Shown here: one piece after another, positions 50,293 to 59,585 of the stretch
How the letters are laid out: the number at the start of each line of letters is the position of its first letter
Numbering within the stretch: the stretch's first letter is position 1
Source of the DNA: Janthinobacterium sp. 344
GTDB lineage: Bacteria > Pseudomonadota > Gammaproteobacteria > Burkholderiales > Burkholderiaceae_D
Assembly (NCBI RefSeq): GCF_900112025.1
Contig: NZ_FOKL01000007.1
Location: 248,001-312,000 of the forward strand
Direction of reading: 5' to 3'
Length of the DNA stretch: 64,000 bases
The notes under the pieces: model-generated
Seen by the model: only the letters and a program-made list of their open reading frames with translations
Databases searched by the model: none
What the model was told of the DNA's origin: nothing
Made by a program: the position numbers and the translations under genes

Positions 50293-50362
50293 AACAATTC
50301 CTCATGAAAGTGCGCGCCAGTCTACACAGCGGGCCGCGGGCTGTCCAGCCGCGCGCCGCGCT

Positions 50363-50869
50363 TCAGGGCGCTTGCAGGATCTGTGCGACCAGCACGGCCA
50401 GCGGCTGGCCGATGTCGAGCACGATGCCCGCCTCATCGGGCTGGAGCGGCTGCAGGGTGCGCAGCTGGCTGTTGAGCAGGCTGGGCGGCATGAAGTGGCC
50501 GGGCCGCTGCATGCGCCGTGCCAGCACCTCGCGCGGGCCATGCAGGTGGGCGAAGCGCAGGGCAGGGTCGCCTTCGCGCAACAGGTCGCGGTAGGCGCGC
50601 TTCAGGGCCGAGCAGGAAACGACGAGGCCGCCGCCTTGCGCGCGGGCCGTGGCGATGCGCGCGCGCAGGGCGGCCAGCCAGCCGGCCCGGTCGGCATCGT
50701 CGAGCGGGATGCCGGCGGCCATTTTCGCCACGTTTTCGGGCGGATGCACGTCGTCGCCTTCCACGTACGGCACCTTCAATGCTTCGGCCAGCAGGCTGCC
50801 GACGGCGCTCTTGCCACAGCCGGACACGCCCATCACGACCCAGCGCGCGGCGGGCGCGCCTGCACTCAT
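50363..50869 (-). CDS. gntK: Gluconokinase
   Basis: Phosphorylates gluconate to 6-phosphogluconate. The 168-residue protein has the P-loop VMGVSGCGKSAVG (residues 12-24), YVEGDDVHPPENVAKMAAGI, LDDADRAGWLAALR, the VVSCSALKRAYRDLLR segment, and HLHGPREVLARRMQRPGHFM near the end. These are GntK signatures. It starts four bases inside the end of the YfiB-like gene (ATGA overlap), so it is the last gene of a yfiR-yfiN-yfiB-gntK operon. No gluconate permease or Entner-Doudoroff gene is next to it. Confidence 0.93.
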   Translation of the reverse strand: MSAGAPAARWVVMGVSGCGKSAVGSLLAEALKVPYVEGDDVHPPENVAKMAAGIPLDDADRAGWLAALRARIATARAQGGGLVVSCSALKRAYRDLLREGDPALRFAHLHGPREVLARRMQRPGHFMPPSLLNSQLRTLQPLQPDEAGIVLDIGQPLAVLVAQILQAP

Positions 50870-51369
50870 GGGGCCGAGACGATGATGGTGACGCGGCGGT
50901 TTTCAGCCTTGCCCGCCTTGCTGGCGTTCGATGCCACGGGCTTGCTCATGCCCAGGCCTTTCACGACGATATTGCCGCGTGGAATGCCCGTCGCGCCCAT
51001 GGCGTCGGCCACCACGTTGGCGCGCGCCAGCGACAGCTTGTCGTTGTACGCTTCCGTGCCTTCGTTGTCCGTATGGCCTTCCACGCGCATGTGCGTGATG
51101 CCCACTTTCAGCAGGGCGGCGCTGATCTTCTGGATGGCGCTGCGGCTGGGCGGCGTCAGCTTGGCGGCGTCGAATTCGAACAGCAGCTTGTCCGTGAAGC
51201 TCAGCTCCCAGCCTTCATCGGTCTGGCGGAAGCCCTGTTCCTTCAGGGCGGCGATCTGTTCGGCATTGAACGGGGATGTCACTTCCGGCGTGCTTTGGCA
51301 GGCAGCCAGCAGGCCGACGAAGAACAGGCCGAGGAAGCCGAGGCGTAATTGCTTGTAGAGGAATTGCAT
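50866..51369 (-). CDS. yfiB: OmpA-domain lipoprotein YfiB
   Basis: A 167-residue outer-membrane lipoprotein. Lipobox LLAAC with the acyl cysteine at residue 24. The OmpA-C peptidoglycan-binding domain holds KLLFEFDAAKLTPPSRSAIQ, MRVEGHTDNEGTEAYNDKLS, LARANVVADAM and KAGKAENRRVTIIV. In Pseudomonas YfiB sequesters the periplasmic repressor YfiR and so releases YfiN. Order and size match that module. Start is 17 nt after the YfiN stop. Confidence 0.88.
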   Translation of the reverse strand: MQFLYKQLRLGFLGLFFVGLLAACQSTPEVTSPFNAEQIAALKEQGFRQTDEGWELSFTDKLLFEFDAAKLTPPSRSAIQKISAALLKVGITHMRVEGHTDNEGTEAYNDKLSLARANVVADAMGATGIPRGNIVVKGLGMSKPVASNASKAGKAENRRVTIIVSAP

Positions 51370-51386
51370 GGTGTTGCTCCTTGCGG

Positions 51387-52652
51387 TCAGGGGTGAATGT
51401 GGGGCAGGCGCGCCACCTGGCGCGTGCCGCGCTGCGCTTGCTTGGCGCGGTACATGGCTTCATCGGCCGCGCCCACCAGCGAGGCGGCGTCGATGGCGTG
51501 GTCGGGGAAGACGGCCACGCCGATGGTCAGCGAACTGACGATGCTGTTGCCGGTCGGCAGCTCAATGGCTTGCGCCATGGCGGCGATGATGTTATCGGCG
51601 ATGTGCATGGCGTCGGCGCTGCTGCGCAGCGGCTTGAGCAGGATGGCGAATTCATCGCCGCCCAGGCGCGCCACCAGGTCGCCTTCGCGCAATTGCTGCT
51701 TGATGCGCGCGGCGATCGTCACCAGCACGCGGTCGCCCGAGGCGTGGCCGAAGGTATCGTTGATGTATTTAAAACGGTCGCTGTCGAGGAATAGCACGGC
51801 CACCTTGCCATTGCCGACGCGCGCTTCGATGATGGCGCGCTCGAGCTCCGTTTCCATGAAGGCGCGGTTCGACAGGCCCGTCAGGCTGTCGTGGTTGGCG
51901 CGGTGCGACAGCGAGGCGTTTTCCTTCTGCAGATGGCTTTGCCATGCTTCCAGTTCGTCGAGCAGGGCGTTGAAGTCGTCGTTGATCTGGTTCAGTTCGG
52001 CAATATTGGCCGGCGGCACGCGCAATTCGAAGGAGCGGTCGCGCCGCACGCGGTGCGCCGTTTCCGCCAGGTGGCGCAGCGGCGCCGTGATTTCCGTTTC
52101 CATGCGGCGCGACAGGCGCACGGCGACGATCAGGCTCAGCGCCAGGCAGGCCAGCAGGCAGCTCAAGCCGCTGAGCAGGAAGGGCAGCAGGCTGCGGCTG
52201 TGCGGTATCAGCTTGATGCTGCCGATCACCTGCTCATCGTGGCTGATGGGAAAGCTCAGCGAGTCCGGCAGCATCCAGCCCGTCAGGGTGCGCTCGATGT
52301 AGTAGCGGGTGCCGTGTTCGCCCCGTTCCCAGCGCGCCAGCAGCTTGCCATTCCTGTCGCTGACGAGCGCCTGGTCGATGTCTTCGTTGACGCCGATCAG
52401 TGCCAGCGCTTCTTTCGCGGCCATGGAGTCGCCGAAGACGACGGCCGCTTCCACCGTGTAGCTCATCGAGCGGGCCACCAGGCGCAGGTTCTGGTCGGAA
52501 TACACGCGCAAGGCCAGCAGCGCCACCGCCGTCAGGGTCAGGCCGGCGGCCAGCACGGCGATCAGCGACACGCTCAGGTGGGCGCGCCGCAGCACGCTGT
52601 CGAGCGTGGGCCGCTGTTTGCGGACGAGTTTGCTATTCATCCGGGCGTTCAT
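51387..52652 (-). CDS. yfiN: Membrane diguanylate cyclase YfiN (CHASE8-HAMP-GGDEF)
   Basis: A 421-residue inner-membrane enzyme that makes c-di-GMP from two GTP. Residues 1-25 are cytoplasmic; one membrane helix near 28-50; a periplasmic CHASE8-like domain (RSMSYTVEAAVVFGDSMAAK, PDSLSFPISHDEQVIGSIKL); a second helix near 160-180; a HAMP-like segment; then GGDEF. The active-site motif RLGGDEFAIL is intact and REGDLVARLGGDEF contains the RxxD inhibitory site 5 residues upstream, so product inhibition is expected. YfiR and YfiB genes flank it, matching YfiBNR/TpbB. The stop overlap with yfiR (ATGA) shows coupling. Confidence 0.92.
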   Translation of the reverse strand: MNARMNSKLVRKQRPTLDSVLRRAHLSVSLIAVLAAGLTLTAVALLALRVYSDQNLRLVARSMSYTVEAAVVFGDSMAAKEALALIGVNEDIDQALVSDRNGKLLARWERGEHGTRYYIERTLTGWMLPDSLSFPISHDEQVIGSIKLIPHSRSLLPFLLSGLSCLLACLALSLIVAVRLSRRMETEITAPLRHLAETAHRVRRDRSFELRVPPANIAELNQINDDFNALLDELEAWQSHLQKENASLSHRANHDSLTGLSNRAFMETELERAIIEARVGNGKVAVLFLDSDRFKYINDTFGHASGDRVLVTIAARIKQQLREGDLVARLGGDEFAILLKPLRSSADAMHIADNIIAAMAQAIELPTGNSIVSSLTIGVAVFPDHAIDAASLVGAADEAMYRAKQAQRGTRQVARLPHIHP

Positions 52653-53254
52653 GGCTGGGGTCCCTTGCGACGTGCAATTTGCAAGGCGTTCGGATGCACG
52701 CGCAGGCCGCTGCGGGCGATGGCGTCGAGGTTGACGTCAAAGCCGATCTGCGCGTCGAGCAGGCGCAGGCAGAACATCGTGCCCACGGGACAGGCCGTCC
52801 CCGGTTCGCTGACGGACAGGATGGGCTTGCCAATGACCTGGGCCAGCAGCTGTTCGCGCTCGCTGTCGGGCAGATGGCCCATGTAGACGACATCGCATTC
52901 GCTGACGGGACCGAGGGCCGACTGGATCTTGACGCGGATGCGCTGTCCCGCGCTTGAGGCGGGCGTGTCGACGATGGCCGCGTCCAGCCGGGTGGCGCCC
53001 ACCTTGCAGACGCGCACTTCAGGCCGGTTCACGGGCCAGCGCACATAGCTGATGATGCCGAACAGCACTTGCGCCACATCGGCCGAACGCTTGGCGTCCG
53101 GCGTGGCCGCGCCCTGCGCCCAGGCGGCGCGTGGCGCCAGCAGGGAGCACGCCAATAGCGCAGCGAACAGCAAAGCCGGCAGCACGACGGCGAGCCGGGC
53201 AGTGAAGAGTGCGGGCGGCGCGGTGCGCTGCCGGTGGCAGGAGGTGGAGAGCAC
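52649..53254 (-). CDS. yfiR: YfiR-like periplasmic repressor (DUF4154)
   Basis: A 201-residue exported protein of the DUF4154/YfiR family. It has a long signal region ending AWAQ and a core with VLFGIISYVRWPVNRPEVRV, ECDVVYMGHLPDSEREQLLA, and GKPILSVSEPGTACPVGTMF. Four cysteines at 83, 120, 155 and 162 match the two-disulfide arrangement known for P. aeruginosa YfiR (spacing 7 in the second pair). In that system YfiR binds the periplasmic part of YfiN and turns it off; redox state modulates it. It is the first gene of the operon. Confidence 0.9.
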   Translation of the reverse strand: MLSTSCHRQRTAPPALFTARLAVVLPALLFAALLACSLLAPRAAWAQGAATPDAKRSADVAQVLFGIISYVRWPVNRPEVRVCKVGATRLDAAIVDTPASSAGQRIRVKIQSALGPVSECDVVYMGHLPDSEREQLLAQVIGKPILSVSEPGTACPVGTMFCLRLLDAQIGFDVNLDAIARSGLRVHPNALQIARRKGPQP

Positions 53255-53436
53255 GGCTGGGCGTATCTTTAGTCAGGTCAGAAATTGCTACTCATCAACA
53301 CAGACTGTACGGAACTGCGTGCTGAAAGTAAATTGCTGCGTTATATAACCTTGCATTATAAACAGCAATGTTAAAACTTGCATTCTTTACCATGAGAATT
53401 GCTGGACTACATTGCATAAGCCGTGCCCGACTGTCT
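53255..53436. other. AT-rich gap between the yfiR operon and the antiporter gene
   Basis: This 182-nt gap lies upstream of yfiR and downstream of the antiporter gene, both on the minus strand. It has markedly lower GC than the surroundings (around 53330-53410). The AT-rich part probably holds the yfiRNB-gntK promoter. No terminator hairpin with T-run is evident for the antiporter gene. Confidence 0.45.
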
Positions 53437-55089
53437 CTATTCTTCCAAAGTCGCTTCCAGCAAGTCGATTTCGCGCAGCAAACGCAAGTGGATGGTGTCG
53501 TCCAGTTCGCCTGAAATGCGGCGGCGGAACAATTCATCGCGCTCCGCATTCAGCGCTTCCAGCCGCAGCGCCCGCTCGGCCTTGGCCAGCTCCTGCATGC
53601 GCACGGCTTCATCGTTGCTGCTTTCGCCATACGCCAGGCGGCGCCGGTAGGCTTCGATCAGGCGGTTCGCCGCTTCCGTGACGACTTGCTGCTTGTCTTC
53701 CTTGTCGATGCCCTCGCAGACTTTTTCCAGCCGCGCGATGGCCGCCTCGGCGGCGGCGGCGCGCGCGTTGCGCTCCTCCGTCGAACGCCGCGCGGGCGGC
53801 GCGAACACCAGGCCCTTGGTCAGCAGGGGCAGGGTGACGCTGGCCAGTATGAGCGACAGCAGGATGACGCCCATGGCCAGGAAGATGACCAGGTCGCGCG
53901 CGGGGAAGCGCGTGCCGTCCGGCAAGAACAGGGGCAAGGTCAGGATGCCGGCCAGGGTCAGCGCGCCGCGCACGCCCGCAAACGACGCCACCATCAGCAG
54001 GCGCAGGCTGGGACGCGCCAGCATGGCCGCCTCCTTCGATTCGCCGGCCACCTTCTTGTTGTGCTTGAATAAGGTCAGCTTCATCGAGATGTAGACCCAG
54101 AGGAAGCGCATGAAGGTCAGGCCCACCGTGATGGCCAGCACGAACAGGGGCAGTTTCCACGCGCTGCCGGCGCCCACTTCGGCGGACGCGGCGGGCAAGC
54201 CGGCGACGGTGGTGGGCAATTGCGCGCCCAGCATGACGAAGATCACGCCATTCAAGACCAGTTGTATCGTGTCCCACACGGCCTTGCGCTGCGTGCGCGT
54301 GGCGGCCAGCGGGCGGCCGATCAGGTCGGCGTAATGCATGGACACGCCCGCCGTGGCGGCCGCCAGGATGCCGGAACCGTGGATCTGTTCGGCGCCCAGG
54401 TAGGCGGCGAACGGCAGCAGGATGCTGATCAGGATTTGCAGGCCAGGCTCTTCGCCGACCTTGCTCACCAGCCATTTATTCGCCAGGCCCACGCCCCACG
54501 CAATGGCCAGGCCGATGACGATGCCGCCGCCCGCTTCCTGCAAAAAGCTCAGCGAGGCGGCGCCGATCGAGAAGCCGCCCGTCATCATGGCCCCCACGGC
54601 AAAGGTGAAGCAGACGAGGCCGGAAGCGTCGTTCAGCAAGGATTCGCCTTCCAGGATATGCATCAGGCGCGGCGGGATCGGGTTGCCGGCGGCAATCGCC
54701 GAGACGGCCACGGGGTCCGTCGGCGAGAGGATGGCGCCCAGCGCGAAGGCGACGGCCAGCGGCACGCTGGGAATCAGCCAGTCGATGAAGAAACCCATGC
54801 CCAGCACGGTAAACAGCACCAGGCCGATGGCCAGCATGAGGATCGAGCGCGCGTCGGAAAAGAAGGCGCCCTTGGGAATGCGCCAGCCATCGAGAAACAG
54901 CAGCGGCGGAATGAACAGCAGGAAAAAGATGTCGGGATCGAGCGGCACTTGCACGCCGAACATGGCCAGGCCCGTGCCGCCGGCGATCTGGATCAGGGGC
55001 AGGGGCAGCTTGACCCAGCGCGAACGGGCGATGAAGCCGCACAGGACGACGGTCAGGACCAGGATGAGAATAATGGTAACGGTATGCAT
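53437..55089 (-). CDS. CPA1-family Na+/H+ antiporter
   Basis: A 550-residue inner-membrane cation/proton antiporter. It has about 12 helices and the CPA1 ion-binding motif EGESLLNDASGLVCF (Asn-Asp pair), plus FALGAILSPTDPVAVSAIAA and SFAGVRGALTLAGILTLPLF. A C-terminal cytoplasmic region of about 110 charged residues is helical (ARAAAAEAAIARLEKVCEGI, LRLEALNAERDELFRRRISG). It resembles NhaP/YjcE-type antiporters used for pH and sodium control. It is divergent from the cytochrome gene across about 200 nt. Confidence 0.9.
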   Translation of the reverse strand: MHTVTIILILVLTVVLCGFIARSRWVKLPLPLIQIAGGTGLAMFGVQVPLDPDIFFLLFIPPLLFLDGWRIPKGAFFSDARSILMLAIGLVLFTVLGMGFFIDWLIPSVPLAVAFALGAILSPTDPVAVSAIAAGNPIPPRLMHILEGESLLNDASGLVCFTFAVGAMMTGGFSIGAASLSFLQEAGGGIVIGLAIAWGVGLANKWLVSKVGEEPGLQILISILLPFAAYLGAEQIHGSGILAAATAGVSMHYADLIGRPLAATRTQRKAVWDTIQLVLNGVIFVMLGAQLPTTVAGLPAASAEVGAGSAWKLPLFVLAITVGLTFMRFLWVYISMKLTLFKHNKKVAGESKEAAMLARPSLRLLMVASFAGVRGALTLAGILTLPLFLPDGTRFPARDLVIFLAMGVILLSLILASVTLPLLTKGLVFAPPARRSTEERNARAAAAEAAIARLEKVCEGIDKEDKQQVVTEAANRLIEAYRRRLAYGESSNDEAVRMQELAKAERALRLEALNAERDELFRRRISGELDDTIHLRLLREIDLLEATLEE

Positions 55090-55288
55090 GTGGGACGGAG
55101 GGCGGGGCCGTGCTGAAAAGGTGATTATAAGGCGCAGCCCGCTCGCGGCGCCGTCTGCGTGTCATTGCGTACATACAACAAGTCACAATCGCGGTAAGAT
55201 TGTCATTGTGGCCCTGTTGTCGCCGTCATGCCCTGGCGGCAGGGTTCGCCTTGCTGTCACTCCGCCTTTACTTTCACTGGTCCCTGTT

Positions 55289-56599
55289 TTGTTCAAAAAG
55301 ATTTTCACCGGCCTGCTGCTGTTGCTGGCGCTACTCATCCTGGCGGCGCTGGCCGCCTATGTCTATTACTGGCGCCCCGCGCTGGCACCCGTCAATCCGC
55401 CCGCCGCCACGGCGTTTTCATCGCAAGTGGTGGAAAAGGGCCGCATCTTGGCCGGCATGGGCAATTGCGCCGCCTGCCATACGGCCAAGGGGGGCGCGGA
55501 ATTTGCTGGCGGGCATGGCCTGGCCACCCCGTTTGGCACGATTTATGCCACGAACATCACGCCCGACCCGCAGACGGGCATCGGCCGCTGGTCGCTGGCC
55601 GCCTTCCAGCGGGCCATGCGCGAAGGCGTGGGCCGCGATGGCGCACACCTGTATCCGGTCTTTCCGTACACCCATTTCAACGGCGTCTCCGAGGCCGACC
55701 TGACGGCCCTGTACGCGTATTGCATGACGCGCGCGCCCGTGTACGCGGTGGCGCCCGCCAATAGCGTGCCCTTTCCCCTGAACCTGCGGCCCCTGCAGGC
55801 GGGCTGGAAGCTGCTGTATTTCAAGCCAGCCAGCGTCCAGCCCGATGCCGCGCAAGGACTGGACTGGAACCGGGGCCGTTACCTGGCCGAAGGCCTGGCC
55901 CATTGCGCCGCCTGCCACACGCCGCGCAATGCGCTGGGCGCCGAGGTCGCCGGCTCGTCCTACCTGGGCGCGGCGATCGACCACTGGTATGCGCCCGCCT
56001 TGACCAGCGCCAACACGGCCCCTTTGCCGTGGACGCAGGACGAGCTGTATGCCTTTTTGCGCACGGGCGCCACGGCCTTGCACGGCGTGGCGGCCGGGCC
56101 CATGTCGGCCGTGGTGCACGAAGGCATGGGCGCGTCGCCCGATGCCGATATCCGCGCGCTGGCCACGTATTTTGCCGGCGTGGCCGGCGCGGCCGGGCGC
56201 AAGGTGGATGCGGACGCCGTGATCAAGGCGGGCATCGAACGCTCGCAGCGGGTCAGCCTGGTCGACAATGACCGTGGCGCCAGCCTGTACGTGGCCGCCT
56301 GCGCCTCGTGCCATTCGAACAGCGACGGCCAGCCCGCGGCCCTGCGCCCGGAACTGAGCCTGAACAGCGCCGTCAGCGCGCCCGACCCCGCCAACCTGAT
56401 CCAGGTGATCCTGCACGGCATCGGCAAGGACGAGGCCATGCCTGGCGTGCTGATGCCCGGCTTTGCCGCCTCGCTGACGGATAACGACGTGGCCCAGCTG
56501 GCGGCCTATCTGCGCCGCAGCCGCAGCCATCAGCCGGCCTGGACGAACCTGGACGCGGCCGTGGCGCGCGCGCGTGCCACGCCAGGCGCCGGCAAGTAG
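55289..56599 (+). CDS. Membrane-anchored triheme cytochrome c subunit
   Basis: A protein of about 436 residues with an N-terminal membrane helix (TGLLLLLALLILAALAAYVY) and three CxxCH heme sites: GNCAACHTAKGG, HCAACHTPRN and CASCHSNSDGQ. Such three-heme subunits carry electrons from periplasmic molybdenum or PQQ dehydrogenases to the respiratory chain. The genes of an IorAB-type molybdenum hydroxylase follow directly. The start is uncertain: I use a TTG at 55289 because LFKKIFTGLL is the usual beginning of these proteins, but it lacks a clear ribosome site; a GTG at 55208 would add 27 residues. Motif spacing and the second WTxDELYAFLRTG segment match the gluconate/aldehyde dehydrogenase cytochrome family. 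Confidence 0.83.
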   Translation: MFKKIFTGLLLLLALLILAALAAYVYYWRPALAPVNPPAATAFSSQVVEKGRILAGMGNCAACHTAKGGAEFAGGHGLATPFGTIYATNITPDPQTGIGRWSLAAFQRAMREGVGRDGAHLYPVFPYTHFNGVSEADLTALYAYCMTRAPVYAVAPANSVPFPLNLRPLQAGWKLLYFKPASVQPDAAQGLDWNRGRYLAEGLAHCAACHTPRNALGAEVAGSSYLGAAIDHWYAPALTSANTAPLPWTQDELYAFLRTGATALHGVAAGPMSAVVHEGMGASPDADIRALATYFAGVAGAAGRKVDADAVIKAGIERSQRVSLVDNDRGASLYVAACASCHSNSDGQPAALRPELSLNSAVSAPDPANLIQVILHGIGKDEAMPGVLMPGFAASLTDNDVAQLAAYLRRSRSHQPAWTNLDAAVARARATPGAGK

Positions 56600-56624
56600 C
56601 CAGTAATTACTGAAAGTTTTTCTT

Positions 56625-57092
56625 ATGTATAACATTACCGTGAATGGCCAGCCCTTCGGCACCGAGGCCGACGCCGAGACCCCGTTGCTGTGGGTGCTGC
56701 GCGATGAAGTCAATTTGAAAGGCACGAAGTTTGGCTGCGGCATCGGCATGTGCGGCGCCTGCACCGTGCACGTGGATGGCCGCGCCATGCGCTCGTGCAT
56801 CACGCCGATTGCCGCCGTCACCGGCTGCGCCATCACCACCATCGAAGGCTTGTCGCCGGACGGCACGCATCGGCTGCAGCGGGCATGGATCGCCACGCAG
56901 GCGCCGCAGTGCGGCTATTGCCAGTCGGGCCAGATCATGCAGGCGGCCACCTTGCTGAAAGACTATCCGCAACCGACGGATGCGAACATCGATGCCGTCA
57001 TGAGCGGCAACCTGTGCCGTTGCATGGCGTACGTGCGCATCCGCAAGGCCATCAAGCTGGCGGCCGGCATGCAGGAGGCGCCTGGTGTTTAA
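56625..57092 (+). CDS. (2Fe-2S)-binding small subunit of a molybdenum hydroxylase (IorA-like)
   Basis: A 155-residue subunit carrying two [2Fe-2S] clusters. The first binding set is FGCGIGMCGACTVHVDGRAM with a distal cysteine in RSCITP; the second is CGYCQSGQIM with LCRCMAYVRI. It passes electrons from the molybdopterin subunit to the cytochrome encoded upstream. It lies 25 nt after the cytochrome gene and overlaps the large-subunit start by 8 nt. The type is isoquinoline 1-oxidoreductase alpha-like; relatives oxidise aldehydes. Confidence 0.92.
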   Translation: MYNITVNGQPFGTEADAETPLLWVLRDEVNLKGTKFGCGIGMCGACTVHVDGRAMRSCITPIAAVTGCAITTIEGLSPDGTHRLQRAWIATQAPQCGYCQSGQIMQAATLLKDYPQPTDANIDAVMSGNLCRCMAYVRIRKAIKLAAGMQEAPGV

Positions 57093-59406
57093 ATTACCCA
57101 AAGAAAATTCTGGCGCGCGCCCCAGCTCGCTGGGCCGGCGCGGCTTCCTGATCGCCGCCGCCGGCACGGGCTTTACCCTGGCCTTCCTGCGCGCGGACAG
57201 CTCGCTGGCCGCCGGCAAGGCGGTGTCCGCGCCGGCCGCCAAGCCTGCCGCCGCGCCCGTGTTCGATCCCAGCATCTGGTTCGCCATCGACCGCGACGGC
57301 ATCGTCACGGTCAACATTGCCAAGGCGGAAATGGGCCAGCACATCGGCACGGCACTGGCGCGCATCGTGGCCGACGAGCTTGAAGCGGACTGGAGCAAGG
57401 TGCGCCTGCATTATGTGGACACGGACCCGAAATGGGGCGTGATGGTGACGGGCGGCAGCTGGTCCGTCTGGCAGAATTTCGATCCGCTCAGCCGCGCCGG
57501 CGCGGCCGGCCGCATCGCGCTGGTCGAGGAGGGCGCCCGTCTGCTGCGCGCGCCCGTGTCCGCCTGCCATGCCAGGCTGGGTGCGGTGCACGGGCGGGGA
57601 CGCTCGATTTCTTATGCGGAGATCGTGCGTCGAGGCAAGCTGGCGCGCCAGTACACGCCGGAGCAATTGCAGGCCATCGTGCTGAAGACGCCGCAGCAGC
57701 GCAGGCTGATCGGCCAGCCCGTGCAGGCGCTGGATATTCCCGCGAAGACGAATGGCACGGCCGTGTACGGCATCGATGCGCAGGTCGACGGCATGCTGTA
57801 TGCGCGGCCGAAGATTCCGCCCACGCGCTACGGCGCCAAGGTGGTGTCCATCGACGACGCTGCCGCGAAAAAGGTCAAGGGCTACCTGCGTTCGGTGGCC
57901 TTGCAGGACCCCACCGGCACCGTGCCCGGCTGGGTCATGGTGGTGGCCGAGACGTCTGCGGCCGCCCTGCGCGCGGCCGAGCTGGTGCAGGTGAAATGGC
58001 GGGCCGGCGCGGCGGCGCACGTGTTGGAGCAGGATATCGTCAATTATGGCGCCAAGCAGCTGGCCGACGCCACCCTGGGTGCGCGCGTGGTCGATGATGA
58101 CGGCGTGGAGCAGGCATTCAAGGATGCCAGCCTGAAACTGGAGCGCCACTACACGACGAGCACCGTGCTGCATTTCCAGCTGGAACCTGTGAACGCGCTG
58201 GCGCAGGAAATTGACGGCGTGTGGCACATTCACGCGGGCAACCAGTGGCAATCCCTGATCCTGCCCGTGCTGGCCAAGGCCTTGAACGTGCCGGAAGACA
58301 AGGTCATGCTGCATACCTACCTGCTGGGCGGCGGCTTCGGCCGGCGCTTGAATGGCGATTACTGCGTGCCGGCCGCGCTGGCGGCGCAGGCCGTGGGGCG
58401 GCCCGTCAAGATGATCTGCACGCGGGCCGACGATGCGCGCTTCGATTCGCCCCGATCGCCCTCGGTGCAGCACGTGCGCATGGCTTTCGATGCGGATGGC
58501 AGGGTGTCGGCCATGGTGCATGAGGCGAGCGCGGGCTGGCCCACGCAGGCGATGATTCCCGCCTTGCTGGCCAAGGATAAGCAGGGCCATCCGTATGACC
58601 CGTTCGCCATCGCCGGCGCCGACCACTGGTACACGGTGGGTGCGCAGCGCGTGCGGGCCGTGTCGAACGACCTGGCCAACAGCAGTTTCCGCCCTGGCTG
58701 GCTGCGCTCCGTGGGGCCGGGCTGGACGAATTGGGCTGTGGAAAGCTTCATGGACGAGGCGGCGCAGGCGGCCAAGGTCGATCCGCTGGCCTTCCGCCTG
58801 TCCTTGCTGCAGGCGACGGGACGCAACGAGGGCAGTGCGCCGAACGCCGTCGGCGGCGCCGCACGCCTGGCCCACGTATTGCGCCGGGCGGCCGAAAAGG
58901 CGGGCTGGGGCACGGCCATGCCGCCGGACACGGGCCTGGGCATCGCCGCCACGTTCGGCCAGGAGCGCGACATGCCCACCTGGACGGCGTGCGTGGCGCG
59001 GGTGAAAGTGGACCGCAGCACTTGCATGGTGAAAGTCGAAAAACTCACCATGGTGATCGATGCGGGCGCCATCGTCGACCCGGACGGCGCGCTGGCGCAG
59101 GCGGAAGGCGGCGCCCTGTGGGGCGTGAGCATGGCCATCCATGAAGGCACGGCCTTCCTGAATGGCGAAGTCCGGGATACCAACCTGAATACCTACACGC
59201 CCCTGCGCATGGCCGACGTGCCGGAGCTGGACATCGAATTCATCGCCAGCACGGCAACCTCGACGGGCATGGGCGAGCCGCCCACCACGGCCGTGGCGCC
59301 GGCCATCGGCAATGCCATCTTTGCCGCCGTGGCGGCACGCGTGCGGCATTTGCCGATCCGCCCGGAAGCCGTGCTCAAGGGCCTCGACCGGCACGGCGCC
59401 GTGTAG
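57085..59406 (+). CDS. Molybdopterin large subunit of a xanthine-dehydrogenase-family oxidoreductase (IorB-like)
   Basis: A 773-residue periplasmic enzyme with a twin-arginine signal (SLGRRGFLIAAAGTGFTLAF), consistent with export of a folded cofactor-containing protein. Family parts include WFAIDRDGIVTVNIAKAEMG, MGQHIGTALARIVADELEAD, MLHTYLLGGGFGRRLNGDY and GSTMGxxPPT-type ending TGMGEPPTTAVAPAIGNAIF. It matches the IorB branch that oxidises aldehydes or N-heterocycles. The GTG start at 57085 overlaps the small-subunit stop. No XdhC-type maturation or MobA gene is in the window. The substrate is unknown. Confidence 0.9.
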   Translation: MFKLPKENSGARPSSLGRRGFLIAAAGTGFTLAFLRADSSLAAGKAVSAPAAKPAAAPVFDPSIWFAIDRDGIVTVNIAKAEMGQHIGTALARIVADELEADWSKVRLHYVDTDPKWGVMVTGGSWSVWQNFDPLSRAGAAGRIALVEEGARLLRAPVSACHARLGAVHGRGRSISYAEIVRRGKLARQYTPEQLQAIVLKTPQQRRLIGQPVQALDIPAKTNGTAVYGIDAQVDGMLYARPKIPPTRYGAKVVSIDDAAAKKVKGYLRSVALQDPTGTVPGWVMVVAETSAAALRAAELVQVKWRAGAAAHVLEQDIVNYGAKQLADATLGARVVDDDGVEQAFKDASLKLERHYTTSTVLHFQLEPVNALAQEIDGVWHIHAGNQWQSLILPVLAKALNVPEDKVMLHTYLLGGGFGRRLNGDYCVPAALAAQAVGRPVKMICTRADDARFDSPRSPSVQHVRMAFDADGRVSAMVHEASAGWPTQAMIPALLAKDKQGHPYDPFAIAGADHWYTVGAQRVRAVSNDLANSSFRPGWLRSVGPGWTNWAVESFMDEAAQAAKVDPLAFRLSLLQATGRNEGSAPNAVGGAARLAHVLRRAAEKAGWGTAMPPDTGLGIAATFGQERDMPTWTACVARVKVDRSTCMVKVEKLTMVIDAGAIVDPDGALAQAEGGALWGVSMAIHEGTAFLNGEVRDTNLNTYTPLRMADVPELDIEFIASTATSTGMGEPPTTAVAPAIGNAIFAAVAARVRHLPIRPEAVLKGLDRHGAV

Positions 59407-59585
59407 CGCCGCCGGTGCCGCTGCGTGTGGTGCACTGCGGCGCGAACGCCCGCGCAGGAACGGTCGCAGGCTGCTACACTGAAGCCTGCCGCTCAGGGCA
59501 TGCAGGCAGCGCCCGGCCCGGCAAGATCAGCTCAGCAGCAGCTGGAGGTGAACAGCTCGATTTCAGCTCGATAGCGGAGGCAGCC

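Noticed and set aside
53330..53410. AT-rich patch near the yfiR operon as a horizontally acquired insertion
   Set aside because: It is short, intergenic, upstream of a promoter and has no repeats or direct duplications at its ends; promoter AT-richness explains it.
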